Source of the DNA: Thermoflexus sp.
GTDB lineage: Bacteria > Chloroflexota > Anaerolineae > Aggregatilineales > Aggregatilineaceae
Assembly (NCBI GenBank): GCA_020724465.1
Contig: DYGX01000008.1
Span: 1 to 64,000 of the forward strand
DNA length: 64,000 nt
Direction of reading: 5' to 3'
A program made the position numbers and the translations under genes. Shown here piece by piece: positions 44,901 through 57,876 of the stretch (position 1 is the stretch's first letter; the number at the start of each line of letters is the position of its first letter). The notes beneath the pieces were generated by a model. That model was not told where the DNA came from. It worked only from the letters and a program-made list of their open reading frames with translations, and ran no database searches.

Positions 44901-47836
44901 GCGACGACCGCGAGCGCGTCAACAGCAGCACGCTGCGCCTGTGGGTGATGGGCGACACGCCGGTGTGGTGGGGCCGCCCCAGCAACACGATCGACCTGGT
45001 GGCGGATAAGGACGGCTACCGCCCCGGCGATACGGCCCAGGTGCTGGCGCCGATCCCGTTCAGCGGCACAAGCTACGCGCTGATCACGGTTGAGCGGGCG
45101 GGCATCCAGTCGCTGGAAGTGCGCCGCGTCGACGGCTCGACCCTGCTGATCGAGCTGCCGATCACCGAGCAGCACGCGCCCAACGTCACCCTGTCGGTCA
45201 CCCTGGTCAAAGGCGTGGACGCCGAGAACCCGCACCCGGCCCACCGCACCGGGTCGATCAACCTGGCCGTCGAGCCGGTTCACAAGCGGCTGGAAGTGAC
45301 CGTCACGCCGTCGGCGGCGCTGGCCCAGCCAGGCGACACCGTGACGCTGGATGTGCAGACAATCGGGCCGGACGGCGAGCCGGTCGAAGCGGAAGTCGGC
45401 ATCGGCGTGACCGATCAGGCGATCCTGGCGCTGATGCCGCCCAACAGCGTCTCGCCCGAAGCGGGCTTCTACGGTCCACAGCCCAACCGGGTCTATACCA
45501 CCGTCGCGCTGCAGGCGCTGCTCGACGCGCAGGTGGATGAAATTCTCAAACAGCAGGCCGAGCGCACACTCGCCGCGCAGCCGGCGCTGGCGCCCATGCC
45601 GACCGCCACCGCCGAGATGGCAGCGATGGAAAGTGACGCCATGGCCGCCGAGGCCCTGCAGGGCGGCGCGCCCGCCGAGGTCAGCGTGCGCCAGGACTTC
45701 CGGCAAACGCCGCTGTGGGCGCCGCGCGTGGTGACTGACTCCGGGGGACGCGCCTCGGTCGCGCTGACGCTGCCCGACAACCTGACGACGTGGCACATCG
45801 ACGCCCGCGCCCTGACCGCCGACACCGAGGTCGGCGACGCGGCGGCCAGCGTCATGAGCACGCTCCCGCTGCTGACGCGCCCGGTCACGCCGCGCTTCTT
45901 CGTGGTGGGCGACCGCGTCACGCTCGCCAGCGTGATCAACAACAACACCGCGCGCACGCAGACGGTCGAGGCCACGCTCGAAGCGGATGGCGTGACGGTC
46001 GAGAGCGCCGTCACGCAGACCGTCGCCATCCCGTCCGGCGAGCGGGCGCGCGTCGAGTGGGACGTGACCGTCCTCGACGTGCCCGCCGTGGACCTGACCT
46101 TCTACGCCATCGGGCAGGACGGCGCGCAGGATGCCGTCAAGCCGACCCTGGCTACCGGGCCGGGCGGCACCATCCCCGTCTACCGCTACACCGCGCCGGA
46201 CACGGTCGGGACGGGCGGCGTGCTGCGCGAAGCGGGCGCCCGCACCGAGGCGATCAGCCTGCCGCCGCGCGTCGACGCGAGCCGGGGCGAGCTGACGATC
46301 AAGGTCGAACCGTCACTGGCTGCGACCACCATCGACGCGCTCGACTACCTGCGCAACTTCGAGCACCAGTGCATCGAGCAGACCGTCAGCCGCTTCCTGC
46401 CGAACGTCATGACCTGGCGCGCCCTGCGCGATCTCGGCGTCGAGGACGCGGCGCTTGAAGCGCACCTGAAAACCGCGCTGACCGAGGCGCTGGACCGGCT
46501 CGAAAAGGCGCAGAACCCGGACGGCGGGTGGGGCTGGTTCAGCACCATGCAGAGCGACCCGCACGTCACCGCCTACGCCGCGCTGGGGCTGATCGAGGCG
46601 CGCGCCGCCGGGTTCGACATCGAGCGCAGCATGATCGACCGTGCGCTGAACTTCGTCCGGTCGGACTTCGTGCGCCCCGGCATCGACACACCCGCCTGGC
46701 GGCTCAACCGGCAGGCGTTCTACAGCTATGTGCTGGGGCGCGGCGGCGCGAGCATCACCGGCGAGATCAACGCGCTCCACGCGCAGCGGCTGGAGATGGA
46801 CTTCTGGGCGCGCGCCTTTCTGCTGATGGCCTATCTGGAGATCGATCCGTCCGCCCCGGCGGTCGCCGATCTGATCAGCGACCTGCAAACCGGCGCGATC
46901 CTCTCCGCCACCGGCGCGCACTGGGAAGAAGCCGGGCGCGACTGGTGGAACTGGTCGACCGACACGCGCACGACCGCCATCGCGCTGAGCGCGCTGACCC
47001 GCGCCGCGCCGGAGCTGGACATCCTGCCCAACGTGGTGCGCTGGCTGATGGTCGCGCGCGAGGGCGATCACTGGGCGACGACGCAGGAAACGGCCTGGTC
47101 CGTCATGGCGCTGACCGACTGGATGGTCGCCACCGGCGAGCTTCAGGCGAATTACGACTACGCGGTCGTGCTCAACGGCGGCGCGCTGGCCGAGGGTGCG
47201 ATCACGCCGGCGGACGTGCGCGACAGCGTGACGCTGCGCGTGGCCGTGGGCGACCTGCTGCGCGACGAGATCAACCGCCTGACCCTGTCGCGCGGCGCGG
47301 GCGAGGGCGTGCTGTACTACGCCGCCCATCTCAAGCTGCGCCTGCCCGCCGCCGAAGCGAAGCCGGTCAGCCGGGGGATCAGCGTGCAGCGCGAGTATTT
47401 CACCCGCGCGCGCCCCGGCGAGCCGGTCACATCCGCCCCGGCAGGCGAGGTGATCACCGTGCGGGTGACGATCACGGCGCACCAGGACATCACCTACTTT
47501 GTGCTGGAAGACCCCATCCCCGCCGGAACCGAGCCGGTCGACACCTCGCTGCTGACAACCAGCGGCGCGCTCCAACCGCCGGATCTGCGCCCGACCTACG
47601 ACCCGGCGTGGTGGTGGGGCTGGTGGTACTTCGACCACACCGAGATGCGCGACGAGCAGGTGAACCTCTATGCGGACTGGCTGCCGCGCGGGACATACGT
47701 CTACACCTATCAGGTCCGTGCCACCGTGCCGGGCGAGTTCCAGACGCTGCCCAGTCACGCCTACGCCTTCTACTTCCCCGAGGTCTTCGGGCGCAGCGCG
47801 GGCACGCTGTTCACCGTCCGCCCCGAGGGGCAGTAG
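41948..47836 (+). CDS. bacterial alpha-2-macroglobulin with intact thioester motif
   Basis: A 1962-residue secreted protease-trapping protein. Residues 1-28 are a signal peptide without a lipobox. Next are three or four Ig-like repeats, each with a PVTVTFDQPMDR-type strand, then macroglobulin domains. A low-complexity Ala/Met/Pro stretch (about 1208-1250) is the likely bait region. The A2M domain follows (SVRQDFRQTPLWAPR). The thioester motif CIEQ places Cys1475 and Gln1478, followed by alpha/alpha-toroid repeats (GGWGWFSTMQSDPHVTAY). No penicillin-binding protein gene (pbpC) is adjacent, unlike the usual enterobacterial context. A hairpin terminator follows the stop. Confidence 0.9.
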   Translation: MNRNWIRILSGSLLVMTALLARSGASRAQDSPADLPPHVIDIFPFPGEEVPGDQPVTVTFDQPMDRASVEAAWETDLDVPGEFDWSADDRSVRFIPQGGWPRASRIAITIGTGARAANGLALEEPHPFFVQTVGWLEVGTVVPAPGAEGVAADATITISFNRPVVPLVATDQLAGLPDPLRLDPPVEGRGEWVNTSIYVFTPGKPLAGGTTYTARVPAGLTDVTGAALQDEYTWQFRTLAPEVLHVSPYQGESGVLLDRPVAITFSQPMDRASTEAAFRLSTGGEPVAGRFSWTDDATTLTFTPADRLKQEARYVIELAPTARAASGEAGLREGLTYTFGTVPYPRIESTTPANGERDVYPGGGVSFHFSTSMDTDSFEGKVEILDPPGVTWEPVVYGDRDLFLDFATRPETTYTIVFRAGAQDIYGNAISTDYTLTFRTGIIEPWASLPYTGGRLALTSAYRDTRLAMPVQGQPEVEFALYRVPTDRIGALLSGYLDDTSPLGRDEFRVRRWSETLDAGPLFSGADEVLLAGKDGGRLPSGVYILRAQMRKRDYPQWMGLGVVSANLTLKRAPDEVTVWVTDLNSGEPLGGVGVTLYAQDGRTLGTGATDPDGVLRLPATSPADYETLVYAVAESEGVYGVWSAWGGSRPEDLAGYLYTDRPIYRPGETLYFRGAVRHKEDMTYSLPRGETVDVRVLAGYSAALLFEGALPLSPFGTFNGEINLPDDVELGEGWIEVSYQGKYIAQIRFTLAEFRVPEYKVDVTPDAGVLIQGEPLSASIAASYYFGGPVSTAPLTWRIWGEPAWFDYTGPGRYTFTDDTQTFYGRVDLASASTQTDAAGRVVAETGNTRAPAIHPMAITVEGEVVDESGQYIAGRSTVLAHPAAVYVGQRTDRYFGQAGRPLTVDLIAVTPDSAPVAGQRIDVTVIELRWERVPTGQGFGQYDWKMTEIEVATDRVTTGEDGTAQVTFTPPQAGMYRVRAVVRDDRERVNSSTLRLWVMGDTPVWWGRPSNTIDLVADKDGYRPGDTAQVLAPIPFSGTSYALITVERAGIQSLEVRRVDGSTLLIELPITEQHAPNVTLSVTLVKGVDAENPHPAHRTGSINLAVEPVHKRLEVTVTPSAALAQPGDTVTLDVQTIGPDGEPVEAEVGIGVTDQAILALMPPNSVSPEAGFYGPQPNRVYTTVALQALLDAQVDEILKQQAERTLAAQPALAPMPTATAEMAAMESDAMAAEALQGGAPAEVSVRQDFRQTPLWAPRVVTDSGGRASVALTLPDNLTTWHIDARALTADTEVGDAAASVMSTLPLLTRPVTPRFFVVGDRVTLASVINNNTARTQTVEATLEADGVTVESAVTQTVAIPSGERARVEWDVTVLDVPAVDLTFYAIGQDGAQDAVKPTLATGPGGTIPVYRYTAPDTVGTGGVLREAGARTEAISLPPRVDASRGELTIKVEPSLAATTIDALDYLRNFEHQCIEQTVSRFLPNVMTWRALRDLGVEDAALEAHLKTALTEALDRLEKAQNPDGGWGWFSTMQSDPHVTAYAALGLIEARAAGFDIERSMIDRALNFVRSDFVRPGIDTPAWRLNRQAFYSYVLGRGGASITGEINALHAQRLEMDFWARAFLLMAYLEIDPSAPAVADLISDLQTGAILSATGAHWEEAGRDWWNWSTDTRTTAIALSALTRAAPELDILPNVVRWLMVAREGDHWATTQETAWSVMALTDWMVATGELQANYDYAVVLNGGALAEGAITPADVRDSVTLRVAVGDLLRDEINRLTLSRGAGEGVLYYAAHLKLRLPAAEAKPVSRGISVQREYFTRARPGEPVTSAPAGEVITVRVTITAHQDITYFVLEDPIPAGTEPVDTSLLTTSGALQPPDLRPTYDPAWWWGWWYFDHTEMRDEQVNLYADWLPRGTYVYTYQVRATVPGEFQTLPSHAYAFYFPEVFGRSAGTLFTVRPEGQ

Positions 47837-47860
47837 ACCCGTCTCACATCCCGCAGACAA

Positions 47861-47891
47861 CAGCGCCCCGGTCATGTCGGCCGGGGCGCTG
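47861..47891 (+). terminator. hairpin after the alpha-2-macroglobulin gene
   Basis: CAGCGCCCCGG (47861-47871) and CCGGGGCGCTG (47881-47891) form a perfect 11-bp stem with a 9-nt loop, 25 nt after the stop codon. No long T-tract follows. Confidence 0.6.
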
Positions 47892-47925
47892 CATCCTTGC
47901 GTTTCACCGCTTTTGAGCCGCGTTA

Positions 47926-47960
47926 TCGCTGCTCTCGGCTGCTTTTAGCTGCTTTTGGCT
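47926..47960. repeat. decamer repeat array, copy 4
   Basis: About three and a half units of the pyrimidine type (GCTGCTCTCG, GCTGCTTTTA, GCTGCTTTTG). On the minus strand the array begins immediately after the stop codon of nifJ. Confidence 0.7.
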
Positions 47961-51545
<3,585 letters not shown>

Positions 51546-51911
51546 TCATTTCCTCCCATGACTTCTTAGGCAAATCGACCTCAGGCAAAAAGACTTCAGG
51601 AGGGTGCGGCCTGCGATCGGAAATGCGAGCAACAGACTGGTTTGCGACACGACAAAACACCGCGTCCATCGAGCTTCATGGACCGTTCGGGCGGGTTGTT
51701 CGAACCTGCTTGAAATGGGAGCAACCGCCACAGACGGAAACCACATCTGTTCCAATCTACGCCACCAGTCTAGACGCTTTGCCGAAGGCTCAACAGTGTG
51801 GAATGTCGCCATATCATAGAAGAGTGTCACTTTTAAAGCGCCGCTGTTCCGGCGCCGCGCGCGCTCATCCGCGCTATAATCCAGGTGCATGGCTCGGATA
51901 AGGATGGTGTT
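51546..51911. other. divergent intergenic region between nifJ and the HAD gene
   Basis: A 366-bp gap. It contains the nifJ ribosome site and, near the right end, TATAAT (51875-51880) about 30 nt before the HAD start, without a clear -35. No protein-like frame and no repeat was recognised. Confidence 0.5.
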
Positions 51912-52625
51912 ATGCGGCCGGAGTGGCTGGTTCTGTTCGACATCGACGGCACCCTGCTCAACTCGGCAGGGTGCGGGCGCGCGGCGACGCGGCTGGCGCT
52001 GCAAGAGGTCTTCGGCACCGTCGGCGTCATCGACGCGGTCGCCTTCGCCGGCAAGACCGACTGGCAACTTGTCATCGAGGCGCTGGAGCCGGCGGGCATC
52101 CCGCGGGCGCACATCGAGGCGCAGCTCGACGCCTACAACGCCGCTGTGACGCGCCACCTGAGCGCGCTGATCGGCTCGTTTCCGGTACGCGCCTGCCCCG
52201 GCACGCACGCCCTGATCGCGCAGCTCAAGGCGCGCGGCGACACCCTGATCGGGCTGGTCACCGGCAACATGACTGGCCTGGTCCCGATCAAGCTGCGCCA
52301 CGCCGGCTTCGACCCGGCCGATTTTCGCGTCGGCGCTTTCGGCTCGGATGGCTGGGAGCGCCCTATGCTCCCGCCGCTGGCCCTGGCGCGGGCCGAAACC
52401 CTGGCCGGTGTGACCTTCGCGCCCCAACGGGTGGTGATCGTCGGCGATACGCCGGGCGACATCGCCTGCGCGCAGAGCATCCACGCGCGCACGCTGGCCG
52501 TGGCAACCGGCCCGTTCACCGTCGAGCAGTTGCGCGCCTGCGGCCCGACCTACGTCTTTGAGACACTGGCCGACACCGAAGCCGTGCTGGGCGCGATCTA
52601 TCTGGATGGCGCCGCCGCACGCTGA
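51912..52625 (+). CDS. HAD-superfamily hydrolase (phosphoglycolate phosphatase-like)
   Basis: A 237-residue haloacid-dehalogenase-fold phosphatase. Motif I is FDIDGTLLNSAG with the nucleophile and acid aspartates, motif II is VTGNMTG, and motif IV is IVGDTPGDIAC. A helical cap (C1 type) lies between motifs I and II. AAGGA is 8 nt before the ATG. Substrate not assigned; Gph-like or pyrophosphatase activity is typical. Confidence 0.85.
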   Translation: MRPEWLVLFDIDGTLLNSAGCGRAATRLALQEVFGTVGVIDAVAFAGKTDWQLVIEALEPAGIPRAHIEAQLDAYNAAVTRHLSALIGSFPVRACPGTHALIAQLKARGDTLIGLVTGNMTGLVPIKLRHAGFDPADFRVGAFGSDGWERPMLPPLALARAETLAGVTFAPQRVVIVGDTPGDIACAQSIHARTLAVATGPFTVEQLRACGPTYVFETLADTEAVLGAIYLDGAAAR

Positions 52626-52770
52626 CGGGCTGCGATCCGTTGCCGCTGCCCGGAGAACGTGTTACTTTCAGGGTAGCGAGGCGCCTGCCCCTGGCTCGCG
52701 CCGAGCCTGAAACAGTCAACCCGTCACAGCAATCGACGAGCGAGTCGAGAGGTATCACGATCGAGGGACG

Positions 52771-53325
52771 ATGATTCAGTATCTGGCGCTGCTTGCTGCT
52801 CCCCTCTTGAACCTGCGCATCATCCGCCGCATCCGCCGCAATCACGGGCTGGAACACGCGACGATTCATCTGCTGAGCCGCAAGATCAAGAACCTCAACA
52901 TGGCGGGCCGCTCGACAGCCAGCGGCTTCTATCTCTACGGCAACGTCAGCACCGAAGAGGTCGAGCAGGCGGCAAACGAAGCGCTCCGCCGCATGCGCGC
53001 CGGCGAGCATGGGCTGGCGATCCACCCCAACTGCGGGACCGGGCTGGTTACGGCCGGGATCATGACCAGCATGGCGACCCTGGCCGGGACCGCCGGCATG
53101 AAGCGCGGCGTGGTCGACCGCCTTTCGCGCCTGCCCAGCGTGATCCTGCTCTCCACCCTGGCGCTGATCGCCGCGCAGCCGTTGGGGCTGGCGCTCCAGT
53201 ATTACTTCACCACCCTGGGCGACCCCGGCGACTTGCAGATTGTCAACGTCCGCCGCTACGAGTTCACCGTGCCGATCGCCGGGCAGCGGCTGACGGTCCA
53301 CTTCGTCAAGACCAGCGCGGGATAA
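52771..53325 (+). CDS. DUF6391-type membrane-associated protein
   Basis: A 184-residue protein with two hydrophobic segments (about 1-15 and 138-160) and the motif NHGLEHATIH near residue 30, followed by GRSTASGFYLYGN and HPNCGTGLV. I place it in DUF6391 from the HALEHATIH-like motif. Function unknown. It lies 6 nt upstream of holA and is probably co-transcribed with it. Confidence 0.7.
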   Translation: MIQYLALLAAPLLNLRIIRRIRRNHGLEHATIHLLSRKIKNLNMAGRSTASGFYLYGNVSTEEVEQAANEALRRMRAGEHGLAIHPNCGTGLVTAGIMTSMATLAGTAGMKRGVVDRLSRLPSVILLSTLALIAAQPLGLALQYYFTTLGDPGDLQIVNVRRYEFTVPIAGQRLTVHFVKTSAG

Positions 53326-53331
53326 CCGGGC

Positions 53332-54321
53332 ATGGCGCCGCGCACCCCGACCTTCTACGTGCTGCACGGCAGCGACGAATACACCCTGCGCGCCCAGGTC
53401 CAGACCATGCGCGCGCAGATGGGGGACCCGGCCACCGCCGAACTAAACACCACCGTGCTGGACGGCAGGAATACCACTGCCGCCGAGGTGCTGTCCGCGG
53501 CCCAGGCCATGCCCTTCCTCAGCGACAAGCGGCTGGTGATCGTCGAGGGGATGCTGAGCTGGCTGGCGCGCAAGGGCGCCGGCAGGGCGGGCAAGGACGA
53601 GCTGGATGACCTGGCGGCAGGTCTGGCCGAACTGCCGCCGCACGCACGGGTCGTCTTCGTGGAGACGGAAACGCTCGGCGAGCGCAACCCGGTTCTGGTC
53701 GCGGCCAAAACCGCCCCCGGCGGCTATCACAAGCTCTTCGGACCCCCGCCCAGCGTCGCCGGGTGGATCCGCCGCCAGGCTCGCGAGGTCTACGGCGTCG
53801 AGATCGAGCCACCCGCTGCCGAGGCGCTGGCTGCCGTGATCGACAGCGACCTGCGCGCCGCCGATAGCGAGCTGGCGAAGCTGGCCGCCTACGTCAACGG
53901 CGAGCGCCCCATCACCGAAGACGACGTCCGGCTGCTGACGCCCTACGTGGCCGAGGCGGACGTCTTCGAGATGGTAGACGCCATCGGGCGGCGCGACGGG
54001 GAAACGGCCCTGCGTCTGATCCACCGCCTGCTGGCCGACGACGATCCGCTGCGGCTGTTTGGGATGATCGTGCGCCAGTTTCGCCTGCTGATCCTGGCAC
54101 GCGAACACCTCAACGCGGGCGGCGCGCCGGGAAGCCTCGGCCAGGCGATCGGCGTGCATCCGTTTGTCGCCAGGAAGCTGACCGAGCAGGTGCGCGCCTT
54201 CTCCATGGAGCAGCTTGAGGCGATCTATCGCTATCTGCTCGAAACCGACCTGGCGATCAAAACCGGCAAGGTGGGCGATGTGCTGGCGCTCGACCTGCTG
54301 ATCGCCGGCATCGCCGCCTGA
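53332..54321 (+). CDS. holA: DNA polymerase III subunit delta
   Basis: A 329-residue clamp-loader delta subunit. The N-terminus reads FYVLHGSDEYTLRAQV, typical of HolA. The central part has AMPFLSDKRLVIVEG and a Rossmann-like domain without a working Walker A. The C-terminal collar region contains LFGMIVRQFRLLI and ends in ALDLLIAGIAA. It opens the beta clamp during loading. Length and motifs are normal. Confidence 0.88.
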   Translation: MAPRTPTFYVLHGSDEYTLRAQVQTMRAQMGDPATAELNTTVLDGRNTTAAEVLSAAQAMPFLSDKRLVIVEGMLSWLARKGAGRAGKDELDDLAAGLAELPPHARVVFVETETLGERNPVLVAAKTAPGGYHKLFGPPPSVAGWIRRQAREVYGVEIEPPAAEALAAVIDSDLRAADSELAKLAAYVNGERPITEDDVRLLTPYVAEADVFEMVDAIGRRDGETALRLIHRLLADDDPLRLFGMIVRQFRLLILAREHLNAGGAPGSLGQAIGVHPFVARKLTEQVRAFSMEQLEAIYRYLLETDLAIKTGKVGDVLALDLLIAGIAA

Positions 54322-54444
54322 TCCCTGCGCGGGCCTGCCCCCAAAAATCGGGGGCGTTGCGCGCCCCACCCTGGAACCCAGCCACGTCAGATGCGTACAT
54401 CTATATGAAGCCAAACATCATCGTGATAGGACGCGGGATGAGCC

Positions 54445-54831
54445 ATGAACGAGCCAGCAGGACAGCTCGATCTGTCGAAAATCCAGTTGTTTGAAGTATC
54501 CGGACGGGTGAACGAGAACAGCGTGCGCCCCCTGATTGCGGCGATTGAGGGTGCCATCCGCGAGGGGCGCTCGCAGTTGATCTTAGACCTGGGCGGTGTG
54601 GAGTACATGAACAGCGCCGGTCTGCGCGCGCTGGTGCAGGCGTACAAAGAGGTGCAGGGACACAGCGGCGCCCTGCAGATCACCAACCCTTCGCCGCGCA
54701 TCCGCGAGTTGTTCGCGCTGGTGGGCCTGGACACGATCTTCGGTATCGGGCCGGACACCTACCCCGACTATCGCGCGCTGTTCGCCGATACACGGCTGGC
54801 GCTCCAGCGCGAGATCTGCCACTGCGGCTGA
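54445..54831 (+). CDS. STAS-domain anti-sigma-factor antagonist
   Basis: A 128-residue SpoIIAA-like STAS protein. The phosphorylatable serine is in GVEYMNSAGLRAL. It starts with a sulfonate-free strand pattern (LFEVSGRVNENSVRPLI) and ends in FALVGLDTIFGI, as in other anti-anti-sigma factors. No anti-sigma kinase is adjacent. It probably acts in a partner-switching regulatory chain. Confidence 0.85.
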   Translation: MNEPAGQLDLSKIQLFEVSGRVNENSVRPLIAAIEGAIREGRSQLILDLGGVEYMNSAGLRALVQAYKEVQGHSGALQITNPSPRIRELFALVGLDTIFGIGPDTYPDYRALFADTRLALQREICHCG

Positions 54832-54971
54832 ACGCCGGCACAGTGCGGGCCGGGGCCGGCGGGCGCGCCGAACGCGCCCGCGCCGCTGCGGCACGCCCCG
54901 GCCCGGCGCCCATGTGGTACAATCGCGGGTGAAACAAGACTTTTCAGCCTCACCCAAAAGGAGTTACCGGT

Positions 54972-56156
<1,185 letters not shown>

Positions 56157-56187
56157 GGGGCCAGATCGCTGAAATAGCTGACTTAAT

Positions 56188-56304
56188 CCCCTCACCCCAA
56201 ACCCCTCTCCCTCTTGCGACTGCGTCGCGGGGCGAGGGGCTTTTTGGCGCTGCGCGCTCGCCTTCTCCCCGTGTGCGGGCTGAGGGGGCCGGGGGTTGAG
56301 GGGG
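56188..56304. repeat. MITE-like intergenic element, copy 2
   Basis: About 117 bp bounded by CCCCTCACCCCAAACCC and GGGGGTTGAGGGG, with the internal sequence CTCTTGCGACTGCGTCGCGG also found in copy 3. Confidence 0.75.
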
Positions 56305-56363
56305 TATCCTGACCGTCTGCCTACAGACGCACCGATGCCAGTACCGGCATCGACGGTGTCAGC

Positions 56364-56382
56364 GGGCGCAGCAGCTGCGCCC
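56364..56382. repeat. REP-like palindrome followed by CTACC, copy 4
   Basis: GGGCGCAGC and GCTGCGCCC around a single A, a perfect 9-bp stem, followed by CCTACC. It lies 60 bp after MITE-like copy 2. Confidence 0.6.
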
Positions 56383-56421
56383 CTACCAGGACCGGCGTTT
56401 CCGTAAAGTCCAGACCATGCT

Positions 56422-56832
56422 CTAGTCCCCGCCTGCCCGCACCAGGAACGCCGAGCGGCGCAACCAGGCGGCTCCCACCAGCACCCCAAACCAGTTGGCC
56501 ATCAGGTCGAGCGGGGTTGCGCCCCGCGCGACCGCTGCAAGCTGCGTCAGCTCAAGCACTGCGCCCAACACAAACGCGCTCCCGGCTGCCAGGCCCAGCG
56601 CCCGGCCAGGGGCCACATGAAAGCCCAGCGCGTGCGCCAGCAGCGCGATCAGCACCCCGAAAAGCACGACATGCCCCAGCGCGTCGGTCACGTCCGTCCC
56701 GCCGAAGGCCCGCGAGATATCCTCGACCGGCGTCCCTTCGCCGGGTGCCAGCATCAAAAACCCCATCAGCGCCAGCCAGACCAAGACGGCCAGCCAGGCC
56801 ACTACGGCGCTGTGTGCCATCCGTTCCATCAT
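56422..56832 (-). CDS. VanZ-like membrane protein
   Basis: A 136-residue protein with four membrane helices and the VanZ-family segment DALGHVVLFGVLIALL. A later segment (LDLMANWFGVLVG) matches the family's conserved N-x-x-G-x-x-x-G pattern. GGAG lies 8 nt before the ATG at 56832. VanZ proteins give mild teicoplanin resistance in some hosts; the general function is unknown. Confidence 0.75.
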   Translation of the reverse strand: MMERMAHSAVVAWLAVLVWLALMGFLMLAPGEGTPVEDISRAFGGTDVTDALGHVVLFGVLIALLAHALGFHVAPGRALGLAAGSAFVLGAVLELTQLAAVARGATPLDLMANWFGVLVGAAWLRRSAFLVRAGGD

Positions 56833-56967
56833 GCTCTCCGCTCCGGCCACTGCCAGCCGCCCATTCTACCACACGCGCGGCGTGATGCAGGTGATGGGCG
56901 CGGCAGCAAGAAAGCGAGCAGCATTCCGGCTGCCCGCTTGGCGACAGGGTCTCAGGGGGTTGCCGCA

Positions 56968-57534
56968 TCAGCGTAGCTTGCGCAGCTCCGCCGCCAGCGG
57001 CCCGCTGACCGGGTTGGAGTCGGCATACTGAAGCGGGAAGGGAGCGCTGACTTCCAGCACGGCGTCCGCCAGGCGCGCCTGCGGCCCGGCTTTGCCGGTC
57101 GCCGTCCACAGCACCTCAACGTCCAGGTCGAAGGCTATCCCGGCCTCCTCGTCATAGACGGGCAGCGTCGTGTTGAGCGTGGCCCGGTTCAGGCCGCTGT
57201 GGATGGAGAAATCGCTGGCCGGGATCGTCACCGGCCCCATGGTGTGAAACTCGTAATAGAACAGGAAATCGCCGGGGTCGGCACAGGTGCTGCGGACGTG
57301 GTAGATCAATTCGACGGTGATTTCGGGCACGCGCGGGCCGGGCGGGTTGTGGGTTTCCATTTGGGTGACCGTCACCACCGCGTATGTCTCGCGGCAGCCG
57401 GACGGGTTGGCACGGAACTCGGCAAAGGCGCGGTAGCCCTTATCGGGGCCGGCCTGGACGGTGGGAACGACCAACAGCAGCGCCAGCGCGACGAGCAGCG
57501 GCGCCCACTTGATGCGAACGCGTTCGGGTTTCAT
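56968..57534 (-). CDS. secreted hypothetical protein
   Basis: A 188-residue protein with a clear signal peptide (residues 1-28, ending VPTVQA). The mature part is beta-rich with two cysteines (SGCRETY and TCADPGD) that could form a disulfide. No family recognised. The ATG at 57534 has AAGGG 8 nt upstream; a GTG nine bases earlier is an alternative. Confidence 0.65.
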   Translation of the reverse strand: MKPERVRIKWAPLLVALALLLVVPTVQAGPDKGYRAFAEFRANPSGCRETYAVVTVTQMETHNPPGPRVPEITVELIYHVRSTCADPGDFLFYYEFHTMGPVTIPASDFSIHSGLNRATLNTTLPVYDEEAGIAFDLDVEVLWTATGKAGPQARLADAVLEVSAPFPLQYADSNPVSGPLAAELRKLR

Positions 57535-57706
57535 GGGGATCACCCTTCTTTCGATCCTATTGCCGGCGGGGAGAACCGGAGGGGCGGCAGCGGGTAGCCG
57601 GTCAAAACGGGCGGGGCACCTTCATTATACGACAGAACGCATCCCCCGGCTGGACGACTCGACGCGGCGCGGGCGATTACCCTGGTGTAGTGTGCCAGAC
57701 ATCCTG

Positions 57707-57876
57707 TATAATGGCTTGGCGTGGCTTGCCACTGAGGTTAAGCCACACATCGTTCGAGTGACAACCAAAGACTCAACACGACAAGTCAGCACCAGGCGCG
57801 CCCGACTTCCGGGCGTGTTCGTTGAAGCCCGCCGGCCTTTTCACAGGCGCGATACGGCGGCCATAAGGTGGGAACC
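57707..57876 (+). promoter_or_regulatory. -10 box and structured leader of the KimA-like gene
   Basis: A perfect TATAAT (57707-57712) lies about 165 nt before the start codon, with only a weak -35. The leader carries a 7-bp hairpin right after the predicted start (GTGGCTT/AAGCCAC, 57721-57746) and a second GC-rich hairpin near 57797-57818. I do not see the ydaO-type c-di-AMP aptamer consensus. Confidence 0.4.

Noticed and set aside
42992-45796. 934-residue open frame antisense to the alpha-2-macroglobulin gene
   Set aside because: Shadow of a real gene: biased composition, no motif, and the sense frame has clear A2M domains.
57707-57876. c-di-AMP (ydaO-yuaA) riboswitch before the KimA-like gene
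   Set aside because: The conserved aptamer blocks could not be found by eye.
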